Positions 11,651-19,039 of a stretch of 64,000 nucleotides of DNA are shown here, in pieces. The first letter of the stretch is position 1, and each line of letters opens with the position of its first letter. The notes beneath the pieces were generated by a model, which ran no database searches, was not told the DNA's origin, and saw nothing but the letters and a program-made list of their open reading frames with translations. The translations under genes and the position numbers were made by a program. Source of the DNA: Microglena sp. YARC (taxonomy: Eukaryota > Chlorophyta > Chlorophyceae > Chlamydomonadales > Chlamydomonadaceae); NCBI GenBank assembly GCA_022414725.1, contig CM039463.1:75405236-75469235 (forward strand), read 5' to 3'.

Positions 11651-12500
11651 TCCTCATCAACATCAAGAGCAAAAGCTGTATAATCTTCAGCACCATACAA
11701 ACGGCCACGAGGGGTGTGACAAGGCCTACATGCAAAACTTGTACACACCATCACTGGAGGCAGGGAAAGACCACAGAACAGAAGAGCCCTGTGTGGCAGT
11801 ACAACTAAGACTATCAAAAGAAATCTTGCAGTTGTGAGCATGGGCAACAGCATTTACTGACATGAGGTTCACCGGATAGTGTGGGATGTAGAGAACATTT
11901 GGTTAAAGTGATTGGTGTTGGTAACCAATCACTACCTAACACAATAGAACCCTGACCCACAGAGACCGTTGAACCACACCATCACCAAATTTAACTGCTG
12001 GCCCAGTCTCAGAAGCATGAAACACAGTGAACAAAGACATATCACCTGTGATTGACATCCCAGCTCCAGAATCAACATGCCAGACACCCTCAGACAGGCT
12101 CGGGCTGCAGACATTTGAAAATTTCGCAGTGCAAGAGAAAAGGACAGAGCGTACCTCCTATTTCTTGTCCAAAGCATACCCATCAATCTGAGCCTGCAAG
12201 GAGGCCAGCTGCCGCGGAGTAAGCACACCTGGAAGGGCCAAGGCCATGGGCACCGGATTGGTAACCGGTGCACCAGGCTTGGTCTTACGCAGGTGCGGAT
12301 GCTTCGTGAAACAGCGATCCTCCGAGTGGGTCGTCTTGCTGAGGCATGGGCCCCAAGTGCAATCCAGACGCCGCTTGTTGGAACCGGAACCCTGAGAACC
12401 AGATCCCTGCCCACGCTGAATCGCAGCATTGGCAGGAACCTGGGGAGCGTCCCGGGACCAACCAGGGATGCCTGGAGTCGGACCTGGGGAGAGCAATGTT
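11651..12500 (-). pseudogene. Copia A gag zinc-knuckle-like region and aspartic protease
   Basis: Near 12400-12290 a basic N-K-R-R stretch is followed by a Cys/His-rich segment with C..C, H and C spaced roughly like a zinc knuckle, but with C-x4-C-x5-H-x4-C in the assembled frame (an extra residue could be an indel). The aspartic protease follows: the minus strand near 12095-12040 encodes V-W-H-V-D-S-G-A-G-M-S-I-T-G, with D-S-G-A as the catalytic triad. A second protease flap/strand region lies near 11900-11700. The frame is broken between these blocks. Confidence 0.8.
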
Positions 12501-12620
12501 CAAAATGTCGAGAGACCTATATGCCTCCAGACAAGACCAGTAATCGACAGCCTGTCTGTTAGCCAACATCAATACCGTACTGGATCCGCAGCGATTCAAA
12601 TCGGATCAAACGGATCCCAT

Positions 12621-14318
12621 TCACAATGGTTTCCATGGCGTGGCGCTGAGTGACAGGATGTCCAGCACTGCGGAGGTCAGTGCACAGACTGCGAAAACCA
12701 TGCGAAAGAAATCATCGACACGGTCAGAAGGGCCCATGTGCGCATTATGAAGTTCGATACGCATGAGAGGGACTCTAGAGGCAAGGGCATCAGACTGCGT
12801 CTTCCGGATATCCAAAAGGATATCCTGAGGGGTGGCAAAGTCCTGGTATACCTTGACCATATCGTCCTCCATGTTCGCGAGCATCATAGTTAAACACATG
12901 AACTCCTGACGTTCGAGAGGCAGTGCACTGAACCCCAACAGTGCAGGATCAAACCGAGACTCACCATGAATGAGGGTATTAGACCCAGCTCCAATCGCAG
13001 AAGGGACAGGAGCCAAGGACCTACGAATGTCCATGAAATACACCGCAGCAAGACCAGCGTCAAGAGCGCGCTGGTCGTCTATGTTCCTAATCACAGGAAT
13101 GGACCTCGCAACACTCATAAGCAGCTCGAAATCTGGGCTAACAGGACACAGAGGGACAGGCACTCGCACAAACTGATAACCAAGCTTCTCGTGATCACTA
13201 CGCCTCGTACCACCAAAGGAAACACCATGATCTGGGGGATACAGAATCCCAGAAGTGACTGGACCAAGAAAAGAACGACACCTGGTACCAAGCTCAGAGA
13301 AAGCCATCACTCGGCGATGCCTCAGCTTCACACTAACATTTGCCATTGTAGCCTGCATATCCATCCGACCGTACAAAGAGCGGTTCAAGGACTCACCATC
13401 CCGTCGATCCATGTTGATCAGGCGGTAGTCCCGAAGGTTCAAAGTCGGAGGAGATCCGCCAGTGAGCAGATGCTCCCAAGATGCGCAAGACCGCGTATGC
13501 AGCATAGGAGGAGGGCCAGGGGCAGGAGGCAGCTCCACCGGCGGAGGCAGAGGGGGTTCCAGGGAGGCACCAGCAGCAGAGGTGCGTGCAGAGGAAACAG
13601 CAGCCTCGCGAGAGCGAGTGTGGTAGCCAGGGAGGCCACGCTCCATGGGGGCAGATGCAGAGGAAAAAGAAGCAAAGCCCTTCAAGAAAGTGGGCTTAGC
13701 CACCTCCGGGTAAGCCGGGGGAACAGGCTCAAAGGGAGGCGCCGACGAAGGCTGAGGCTGATACACAGGCGAAAGCTCTCGATTAGGCATCTGCTGATCA
13801 GGAGGCTCATACACCGGCGAAACAGCGGAAGTCTCAAAGACACGAGTGGCAGCAGCAGATGGGGTCACGCCACCGAAGTCAGCACTCGTAGCACTCTTCA
13901 AGTCCTCCTCATCATCAGTAGTAGTAGAGTAGTCTTCATCATAATTGAAAGGGACGAAAGGAGGCTGCGGGTCTGATGCACAACGGATGATCTGTGTCTG
14001 TACACAACACAGCTTCATCAGGACATCCTCAACATCAGAGGAAAGGCGTCGAACATTGAGAGAAGGAACCGTAAAGTTGGAGGATTGATCGGGGGGGGTT
14101 ACTTCCTTGATGGCGGAAGGACCCTCCTCTCCGGCAGCAGAGGCCGCTGGCGCGCAGTCGTCTAGCCAATCTAGAGGAACCTTCACCCCCGTTGGGAGGA
14201 TTCGGTCGCATCCATTGCTCACAATGACACTGCGGATCCCACGAGCCCATGAAACACCATTAAGTTTGGTAAGTTTCACAAAGCCGGCAGGAGGCCCTCG
14301 CGGAAGTTGCATTATCAA
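12621..14318 (-). CDS. Copia A Gag, 565 residues
   Basis: The longest intact frame of this element. It starts 31 bases inside the 5' LTR, in the expected position. Residues 1-60 are shared with the gag of element B (Q-L-P-R-G-P-P-A start). A long proline- and alanine-rich acidic middle follows (about residues 130-290), and then a helical region with F-M-C-L-T-M-M-L-A-N-M-E-D-D-M-V-K-V-Y-Q-D-F, likely the capsid-like part. The last 15 residues diverge, probably after a frame break, and the zinc-knuckle region lies downstream in another frame. Gag would form the virus-like particle in the cytoplasm. Copia identity comes from the neighbouring integrase and RT order. Confidence 0.8.
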   Translation of the reverse strand: MIMQLPRGPPAGFVKLTKLNGVSWARGIRSVIVSNGCDRILPTGVKVPLDWLDDCAPAASAAGEEGPSAIKEVTPPDQSSNFTVPSLNVRRLSSDVEDVLMKLCCVQTQIIRCASDPQPPFVPFNYDEDYSTTTDDEEDLKSATSADFGGVTPSAAATRVFETSAVSPVYEPPDQQMPNRELSPVYQPQPSSAPPFEPVPPAYPEVAKPTFLKGFASFSSASAPMERGLPGYHTRSREAAVSSARTSAAGASLEPPLPPPVELPPAPGPPPMLHTRSCASWEHLLTGGSPPTLNLRDYRLINMDRRDGESLNRSLYGRMDMQATMANVSVKLRHRRVMAFSELGTRCRSFLGPVTSGILYPPDHGVSFGGTRRSDHEKLGYQFVRVPVPLCPVSPDFELLMSVARSIPVIRNIDDQRALDAGLAAVYFMDIRRSLAPVPSAIGAGSNTLIHGESRFDPALLGFSALPLERQEFMCLTMMLANMEDDMVKVYQDFATPQDILLDIRKTQSDALASRVPLMRIELHNAHMGPSDRVDDFFRMVFAVCALTSAVLDILSLSATPWKPL

Positions 14319-14335
14319 AGCAGTGGTAGTGATGA

Positions 14336-14349
14336 GGAGCCCAATAACC
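14336..14349 (-). promoter_or_regulatory. Candidate primer-binding site of copia A (initiator-tRNA-half type)
   Basis: Immediately inside the 5' LTR the minus strand reads GGTTATTGGGCTCC. In B the same place reads GGTTATACGGTCCC (15545-15532). Neither starts with TGG, the complement of a tRNA 3' end. Both resemble the complement of the anticodon stem-loop of initiator methionine tRNA, the half-tRNA primer known for Drosophila copia. The match is imperfect, so this is an inference. Confidence 0.5.
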
Positions 14350-14673
14350 TATCAGCTTGAAATCACTCCAGTAGAGTGGACAGTAGATTAAAGCAGCGGA
14401 ACAGACGCACCAATCTATACACGGAGACAAGGATAACGTTACAGACACAGGAGACCCATAAAGGGGCACCTGTGGTGAAAGGAGGCGGTAGACAGGAACC
14501 TAACAGGGTACAGATCAGACCGGAGACGTAGGTGACAGGAAGCTGCCACTGAGTCATCTCAAGATGACTCAGTCCCACGGGAAGCTGGCTCAGGAGAGCC
14601 GATAGTTCTAAGGGAGTACATAAGTAGTCACCAAGTCATAAAACGCGTGAGAGCACCGCTATACATGCTGATA
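14350..14673 (-). repeat. 5' LTR of copia A
   Basis: 324 bp, the same length as the 3' LTR, beginning TATCAGCTTG and ending CATGCTGATA on the plus strand. Transcription of the element would start here on the minus strand. No unambiguous TATA box was assigned. Confidence 0.92.
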
Positions 14674-14678
14674 GCACA
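14674..14678. repeat. Target-site duplication GCACA, right of copia A
   Basis: Matches 7658-7662. It lies in the proline-rich coding part of B's gag and shows that A inserted into B. Confidence 0.92.
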
Positions 14679-15508
14679 TATGGCGGAGGGCCAGGAGCAG
14701 GGGGCTGCTCCACAGGCGGAGGCGGGGGTGGAGGGGGCTCCTGCGAAGGGCCAGCAAAGGATGCGCGGCCAGCAGCAGCAGAAGCCTCTCGAGCACGAGT
14801 ATTGTAGCCAGACAGACCTCGGTCCGGAGGCAAGGTGAAAGACGCAGACTTCTGCATCAAAGACGGCCTGGCCACCTCCGGGTGGACAGGTGGAAGGGGC
14901 GCAAGCAGAGGCGCAGAGACTGGATCAGGCTTAAACTCCGGGGAAGGCGCAAGAGCAGGTGCCGACAGAGGCTCATACACAGGAGAGACGGTAGAATTGA
15001 ACACTCGAGTAGCAGTGGAAGGAGTGACTCCACCGAAGTCACCACTCATAGCACTCTGCAGATCTTCATCACCATCATCAGAGTCATCAGCATAGCCATC
15101 TGCACGGCGATGACGAGCAAGTTCTTGATAGTCGTAGTCAAAACGGGCATCAGGAGGAGGAGGCGCCCTTGCGTACTGGATAATCTGAGTGGAAGCACAG
15201 CAGAGTCGCATCAGAACGTCCTCAATCTCAGGAGAGAGACGTCGGACAGTAGCAGAAGGAGCCGTAAAGGTGGAGGATTGATTGGGGGGGGTTACTTCCA
15301 CGATGGCGGAAGGACTCTCATGACCGCTAGCAGAGGCAGCTGGTGCACAGACGTCTAGCCAATCATCAAGAGGACCCGGGTCCTCCTTAGGAAGGACACG
15401 GTCGCAGCCGTTGCTGATAATGACACTGCGCATCCCGCGCGTCCAAGATTCTCCATTCTTGTCGTGGAGTTTCTCAAAATTAGCGGGAGGCCCTCGCGGA
15501 AGTTGCAT
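14679..15508 (-). pseudogene. Copia B Gag N-terminal part, cut by element A
   Basis: About 275 residues related to A's Gag. Both begin with Q-L-P-R-G-P-P-A, share W-(A/T)-R-G-(I/M)-R-S-V-I-(V/I)-S-N-G-C-D-R and keep the acidic S-D-D-(D/E) and proline-rich blocks. The frame stays open from the start to the insertion point in the poly-proline tract (E-Q-P-P-A-P-G-P-P-P). The continuation past the A insertion is at 7657 and below. A and B are distinct subfamilies: B's spacer is longer and has a Y-Q-E-L-A-R-H-R-R insertion. Confidence 0.85.
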
Positions 15509-15545
15509 CGCAAAGCAGTGGTAGTAAATGAGGGACCGTATAACC

Positions 15546-15848
15546 TATCAGCTTGGATAACACTCCGGAGAGTGGACTTAGTGTGTGCAGCACGCCAATC
15601 TATAAATGCGGAGACGAGAATAAATATTACAAAAGATAGTGGAACCATAAAGGGACACCAGCGGAGGAAAGGGGGGGCGGTAGCCTGGAACCTGATCAGG
15701 GTACAGGTTAGACAGCGCGTGTCAGAAGAACCGATGACGCAGTCAACAGTAAGCTGACATAGTACTGTCAGGACCGATAGTTCTAAGGAAGTACATAAGT
15801 AGTCACCAAGTCATAAAACGCGTGAGAGCACCGCAATTCATGCTGACA
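15546..15848 (-). repeat. 5' LTR of copia B
   Basis: About 303 bp, beginning TATCAGCTTGG and ending TGCTGACA on the plus strand. It is more similar to the LTR of element C (54490) than to that of A; for example, both have GGATAACACTCC after the start. The outer flank is TTTAC (15849-15853), the expected target-duplication copy. Its partner is lost in the gap. Confidence 0.88.
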
Positions 15849-16620
15849 TTTACCATGCAGAATGGATCTGGAAGACCGAGGCATAAAGACAAGGTTGGAC
15901 TTTCACCCAACACCCAGCAAAGCAAGGAGAACCAGTATCCACCACAACACAAGAGGCAACATGCCAAGACTGCCGCAACCACTAGGAGTGAACCCAATGT
16001 GAAGATGCATGCCATGGACATGGGTCTAGTGCGTCAGCCAAATAGACACAGTGCTGCCACCATCTATCATGCAGGTTCTCAAGGGATAATTGCCACGCAT
16101 GATCTCCTGATACAATGCTCAAGGGCACCATGCAGCCAGGGCAGTGCATGATCCAACTAGAGTGTAAGGCCCCGTGTCCTTTAAAGCTCTACTCAGGCCC
16201 AGGAGAGAACAGGTGGAAGTATGACTCACATAAGAGTTGGGAGCAAGTTGTCCCAGCATCCTACTTTGCACAGTACCAACTAATCATGCTTCCATCCCAA
16301 GGTGAAGTCATGCTCCTGGCACAGCAGACTCCACATACCACCATATTTGACCGTGTACAGAGCAACGTCGAGTGGGCTGCTGAGATGCCGCGATTTATGC
16401 AGCTTATCCATACGGTGGCAGTACAGCAGCGCCGACCGGGCTTCCTGGTTGAGGGGTTGACGACGCAAGGGCCACTGGCTGCAAGATACCATGCCTCCAG
16501 CACTGACAACCTACACAGGTCTAGCATAGACGGATCGGTTGCGAGAATTAGCGGCACCGATGTAAGGGAATTTGTGTAGGAGATAGGACCAGAGCATTTG
16601 TCAAATTTCAAAAACAATCT
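15849..16620 (+). pseudogene. Unrecognised coding-like sequence, plus strand, broken
   Basis: Two overlapping plus-strand frames (15822-16151 and 16115-16579) read as ordinary protein, with residues such as R-W-K-Y-D-S-H-K-S-W-E-Q-V-V and F-D-R-V-Q-S-N-V-E-W-A-A-E-M-P-R. After the stop at 16577-16579 the same frame continues with sensible residues to about 16740. I recognise no domain. It may be the remains of another transposon or of a host gene into which copia B inserted. The minus strand also has a 118-residue open frame (16261-16617) that I consider a shadow. Confidence 0.3.
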
Positions 16621-16949
16621 GACGCACTACTTCGCGCTTGTCCACGCGGAAGGCGGAAGAGGGCGTTGCGCAGTAATATTGAAAAGAAAGCTGGAAAGAA
16701 AGGAGGGAATAAAGCAGGACGCCAGAAATATCAAGTAGCAACAAACACATGCTTTGGGCGAGGGAGGGAAGAATATGAGGTAGGAGTACGAGAGGTAGAA
16801 GGTTGGCGTGGCTTACCTTAGCCATATTGCCAAGGCTCTAATCCGGTGGGCTCTAATCGTACGGCCATTTCACCATGCCGCGTCCAATCCGCCTTGGCTA
16901 AATGTACGTGAAAGGCTGGTGAAAGGTCACCCTGCGAAGACATCTATCA
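16621..16949. other. Unassigned spacer before the satellite
   Basis: About 330 bases of purine-rich then mixed sequence. There are no long open frame, no repeat unit and no RNA gene signature. It leads directly into the first degenerate 77-bp unit near 16950. Confidence 0.5.
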
Positions 16950-17314
16950 AATGCCCATCATTGCAAGGTCAGCCTCTGTAGCTGGGGCTAGCATCTTACC
17001 TGTAGCAGCCTTCGATGCCCCAATAGAATGCCCATCGTTGCAAGGTCAGCCTCTGTAGCTAGGGCCAGCATCTTACCTGTAGCAGCCTTCGGTGCCCCAA
17101 TGGAAGGCCCATCGTTGCAAGGTCGGCCTCTGTAGCGAGGGCCAGCATCTTACCTGTAGCAGCCTTCGGTCCCCCAATGGAAGGCCCATCGTGGCAAGGT
17201 CAGCCTCTGTAGCTAGGGCCAGCATCTTACCTGTAGCAGCCTTTGATGCCCCAATAGAATGCCCATCATTGCAAGGTCAGCCTCTGTAGCTAGGGCCAGC
17301 ATCTTACCTGTAGC
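16950..17314. repeat. 77-bp satellite, left remnant (about 5 units)
   Basis: About five head-to-tail units with the same core as the main array (blocks TGCAAGGTCAGCCTCTGTAG and GCCAGCATCTTACCTGTAGC). The array breaks off at CTTACCTGTAGC and resumes with GTAGCAGCC at 27049, so it is continuous with the large array apart from the gypsy insertion. Confidence 0.95.
17310..17314. repeat. Target-site duplication GTAGC, left of the gypsy element
   Basis: GTAGC ends the satellite before the LTR and is repeated at 27049-27053 after the second LTR. It is part of the monomer (CCTGTAGCAGCC). Confidence 0.93.
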
Positions 17315-17687
17315 TGTGACAGCTCAGAAGCAACGGCGGAAGGGTAGTGCACACGAGAAGAGATAATAGCTAGATTGACAGGAGCTTAGCATAAGGTTCG
17401 GAGGTCTAGCTAGTAGCTATAGGATACTTCGTCACTTAGTATGGTTAGTTGTTAAGTATGGTAAGGGATGTAGGATGTTCTCGAAGGCTCGTCAATAGGT
17501 ATAATGATGATAGCCGTGAAGAGAGCAATCCGGTATTGTAAGGCAGCCGGCATGCGTGCTTGTGAGAGAGGCAGTACATGAGAAAGTACTGTCTCTTCGT
17601 GCGTACGTTGTTACTTAGACCAAAGGTATGACTGTACCTAAGGGTCTAATAACGGTCAGAGCCTGTGAAGGAGTCTGTACCGTTACA
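17315..17687 (-). repeat. 3' LTR of the gypsy element
   Basis: 373 bp starting TGTGACAGCTC and ending CCGTTACA on the plus strand, the same length as the partner at 26676-27048. It contains many TAGCTAG-like and GTAAGG/GTAGGA motifs. No clear TATA or polyadenylation signal was assigned. Confidence 0.96.
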
Positions 17688-17700
17688 CTCCCCCCCTCCG
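17688..17700 (-). promoter_or_regulatory. Polypurine tract of the gypsy element
   Basis: The minus strand reads CGGAGGGGGGGAG directly before the 3' LTR, the expected primer for plus-strand synthesis. Confidence 0.85.
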
Positions 17701-17849
17701 TGAAGAGATGCGGACCCCGCATCTATCGTAGGGGAGGAAAAAGGTGGAACACCTAGAAGAGTCGATCGTGGGCCCGAAATATACTTGCAGAAAACAAATT
17801 GGTCCCGGAGGAGACCATTTAACATCCCTTTCGTGCCAACTCCGGATCC

Positions 17850-18265
17850 TCAAGTAGAAGGATTCTTTCGTTTCGATCGTGAGCCGGTTCGATAATCGCG
17901 GTCTTTCTGAGACCGTTGCAGCCAAGCTGTAACGATCTGAGGTGACTTTTTATCGATTTCTTTGGCGGATTCCCATGTGTCTTGCTCAATGCCATAACCC
18001 GTCCAACGGATGAGGTATTCCTCACAGCGCTTGGGCGAGTTTTTAATCACGCGGGACTTCTGGCGCATGATACATGCAGCAGTCCAAGTGGGCGAACCAT
18101 CGGTGTCAAACTCAACGGGCTGACAGAGATGCGGTTGACCGTCAGAGTGCCAAGGTTTGAGAAGGCCGACATGGAACACCGGATGAAGCTTCATCATTTT
18201 TGTTAGGTCCAGGCGACACGCGGTAACTTGTCGGACTTCCCGAGTGACCTCGTCTCGCGGACCAA
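17850..18265 (-). pseudogene. Gypsy polyprotein C-terminus with chromodomain
   Basis: The 115-residue open segment (18197-17850) begins after L-D-L-T-K and carries H-P-V-F-H-V-G-L-L-K-P, the conserved end of Ty3/gypsy integrase. Then comes a chromodomain with Y-L-I-R-W-T-G-Y-G-x-x-x-D-T-W-E. This assigns the element to the chromoviruses. In related elements the chromodomain binds methylated histone H3 and guides insertion to heterochromatin, which fits the satellite location. One extra base in a G-run near 18250 separates it from the integrase core frame. A short basic tail (S-R-S-K-R-K) follows. Confidence 0.9.
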
Positions 18266-19039
18266 TTACCCCAGAGATTGTATACCGTATGGTCCGACCC
18301 AGCGAGGGACAAATTTAGGTTTGCCTGTCGCTTTGAATTTCATATTCCTGGTGGAAAGGAGGACCTGTTCTCCAATCGAGAACGTCACTTCGCGGCGACG
18401 CGTGTCGTAATTCGCTTTTTGCCTACTTTGGGCTGCCTTGAGGCAGTCTCTGCAATGGTTTTGGCGGTCAATGTGGGAAGCCCACCATGACTTAGCAGCT
18501 GGGCATTTTGAGTCGACCTCAGCGGCCATGGGTGTACGAGGGTCATAACCCAAGTAGGCGCAAAACGGGGTGTTTTGAATAGATTCCTGCCACGAGTTGT
18601 TAATAGCAAACTCGACAAGAGCCAAGGATTGGTCCCAATCATCGTGGTAAGGACCTACGTGATGGCGAATCATATCTTCGATAACACGATTCATACGCTC
18701 CGTCTGACCGTCGGTCTGAGGGTGGAAAGCGGTTGACAAGGCCTGGCGGGTTCCCATGAGACGCTGAAGCTCGGAGCCAAAATGGCCTGTGAACCGCGCG
18801 TCTCGATCACTGAGTAGCTTTTTAGGGATACCGTGGTGGCGGACCACTGTGTCCAGATAAATAGCCGCAAAGCCAACAGCCGAAACTGTAGTCGAACATG
18901 GCGCGACATGCACCATTTTGGATAGCTTATCCACGAAAACGGCAATAGTATCATGAACCGAAGTCGTAGGAGGCAGAGCTGTTATCAAATCCGTGCTAAC
19001 ACAATCCCAAAACTGTAAAGGGATTTCGACTGGGACCAA
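18266..19039 (-). CDS. Gypsy integrase catalytic core
   Basis: 257 residues. D17 (W-D-C-V-S-T-D-L-I), D78 (L-L-S-D-R-D-A-R-F) and E114 (H-P-Q-T-D-G-Q-T-E-R-M-N-R) form the D,D-35-E triad. The C-terminal part has the G-P-Y-G and W-V-G-P strands before the frame break at 18266. Upstream, the HHCC zinc domain is at the end of the pol frame (C-H-S-C-Q-T-N-K-P). A one-base frame change near 19015-19030 separates the two. The catalytic residues are all kept, so the enzyme could be active if the frame breaks are consensus errors. Confidence 0.9.
   Translation of the reverse strand: MVPVEIPLQFWDCVSTDLITALPPTTSVHDTIAVFVDKLSKMVHVAPCSTTVSAVGFAAIYLDTVVRHHGIPKKLLSDRDARFTGHFGSELQRLMGTRQALSTAFHPQTDGQTERMNRVIEDMIRHHVGPYHDDWDQSLALVEFAINNSWQESIQNTPFCAYLGYDPRTPMAAEVDSKCPAAKSWWASHIDRQNHCRDCLKAAQSRQKANYDTRRREVTFSIGEQVLLSTRNMKFKATGKPKFVPRWVGPYGIQSLG

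Larger units (their letters stand above)
7663..14673 (-). mobile_element. Complete Ty1/copia retrotransposon A (7011 bp), nested in element B
   Basis: Two LTRs of 324 bp each (7663-7986 and 14350-14673) enclose gag, protease, integrase, RT and RNase H in the Ty1/copia order on the minus strand. The element is flanked by GCACA on both sides. The LTRs are roughly 95% alike by eye, and the differences are largely indels. The LTR ends are unusual: they form the inverted pair TATCAGC/GCTGATA and not TG/CA. The internal genes are recognisable throughout but broken by indels outside gag. The element sits in the proline-rich part of B's gag. Confidence 0.93.
4959..15848 (-). mobile_element. Ty1/copia element B, split by insertion of element A
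   Basis: Reading on the minus strand, B starts with its 5' LTR (15848-15546), continues into gag (15508 to 14679), is interrupted by element A (14673-7663), and resumes at 7657 with the rest of gag, protease and integrase until the N gap at 4958. Joining the two sides outside A and removing one GCACA copy restores the alignment with A's own gag across the junction: both carry the S-W-E-H-L-L-(D/T)-G-G segment immediately afterwards. The RT, RNase H and 3' LTR of B must lie in or beyond the gap, or be lost. B carries more indels than A. Confidence 0.88.

Noticed and set aside
12966..13976. 336-residue plus-strand open frame
   Set aside because: Lies opposite the copia A gag frame, which has the expected position and conserved residues. 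The plus-strand product is rich in R, S and H and is a shadow.
14679..15508. Second independent gag gene next to copia A
   Set aside because: It is the N-terminal part of element B's gag, continued at 7657 on the far side of A.
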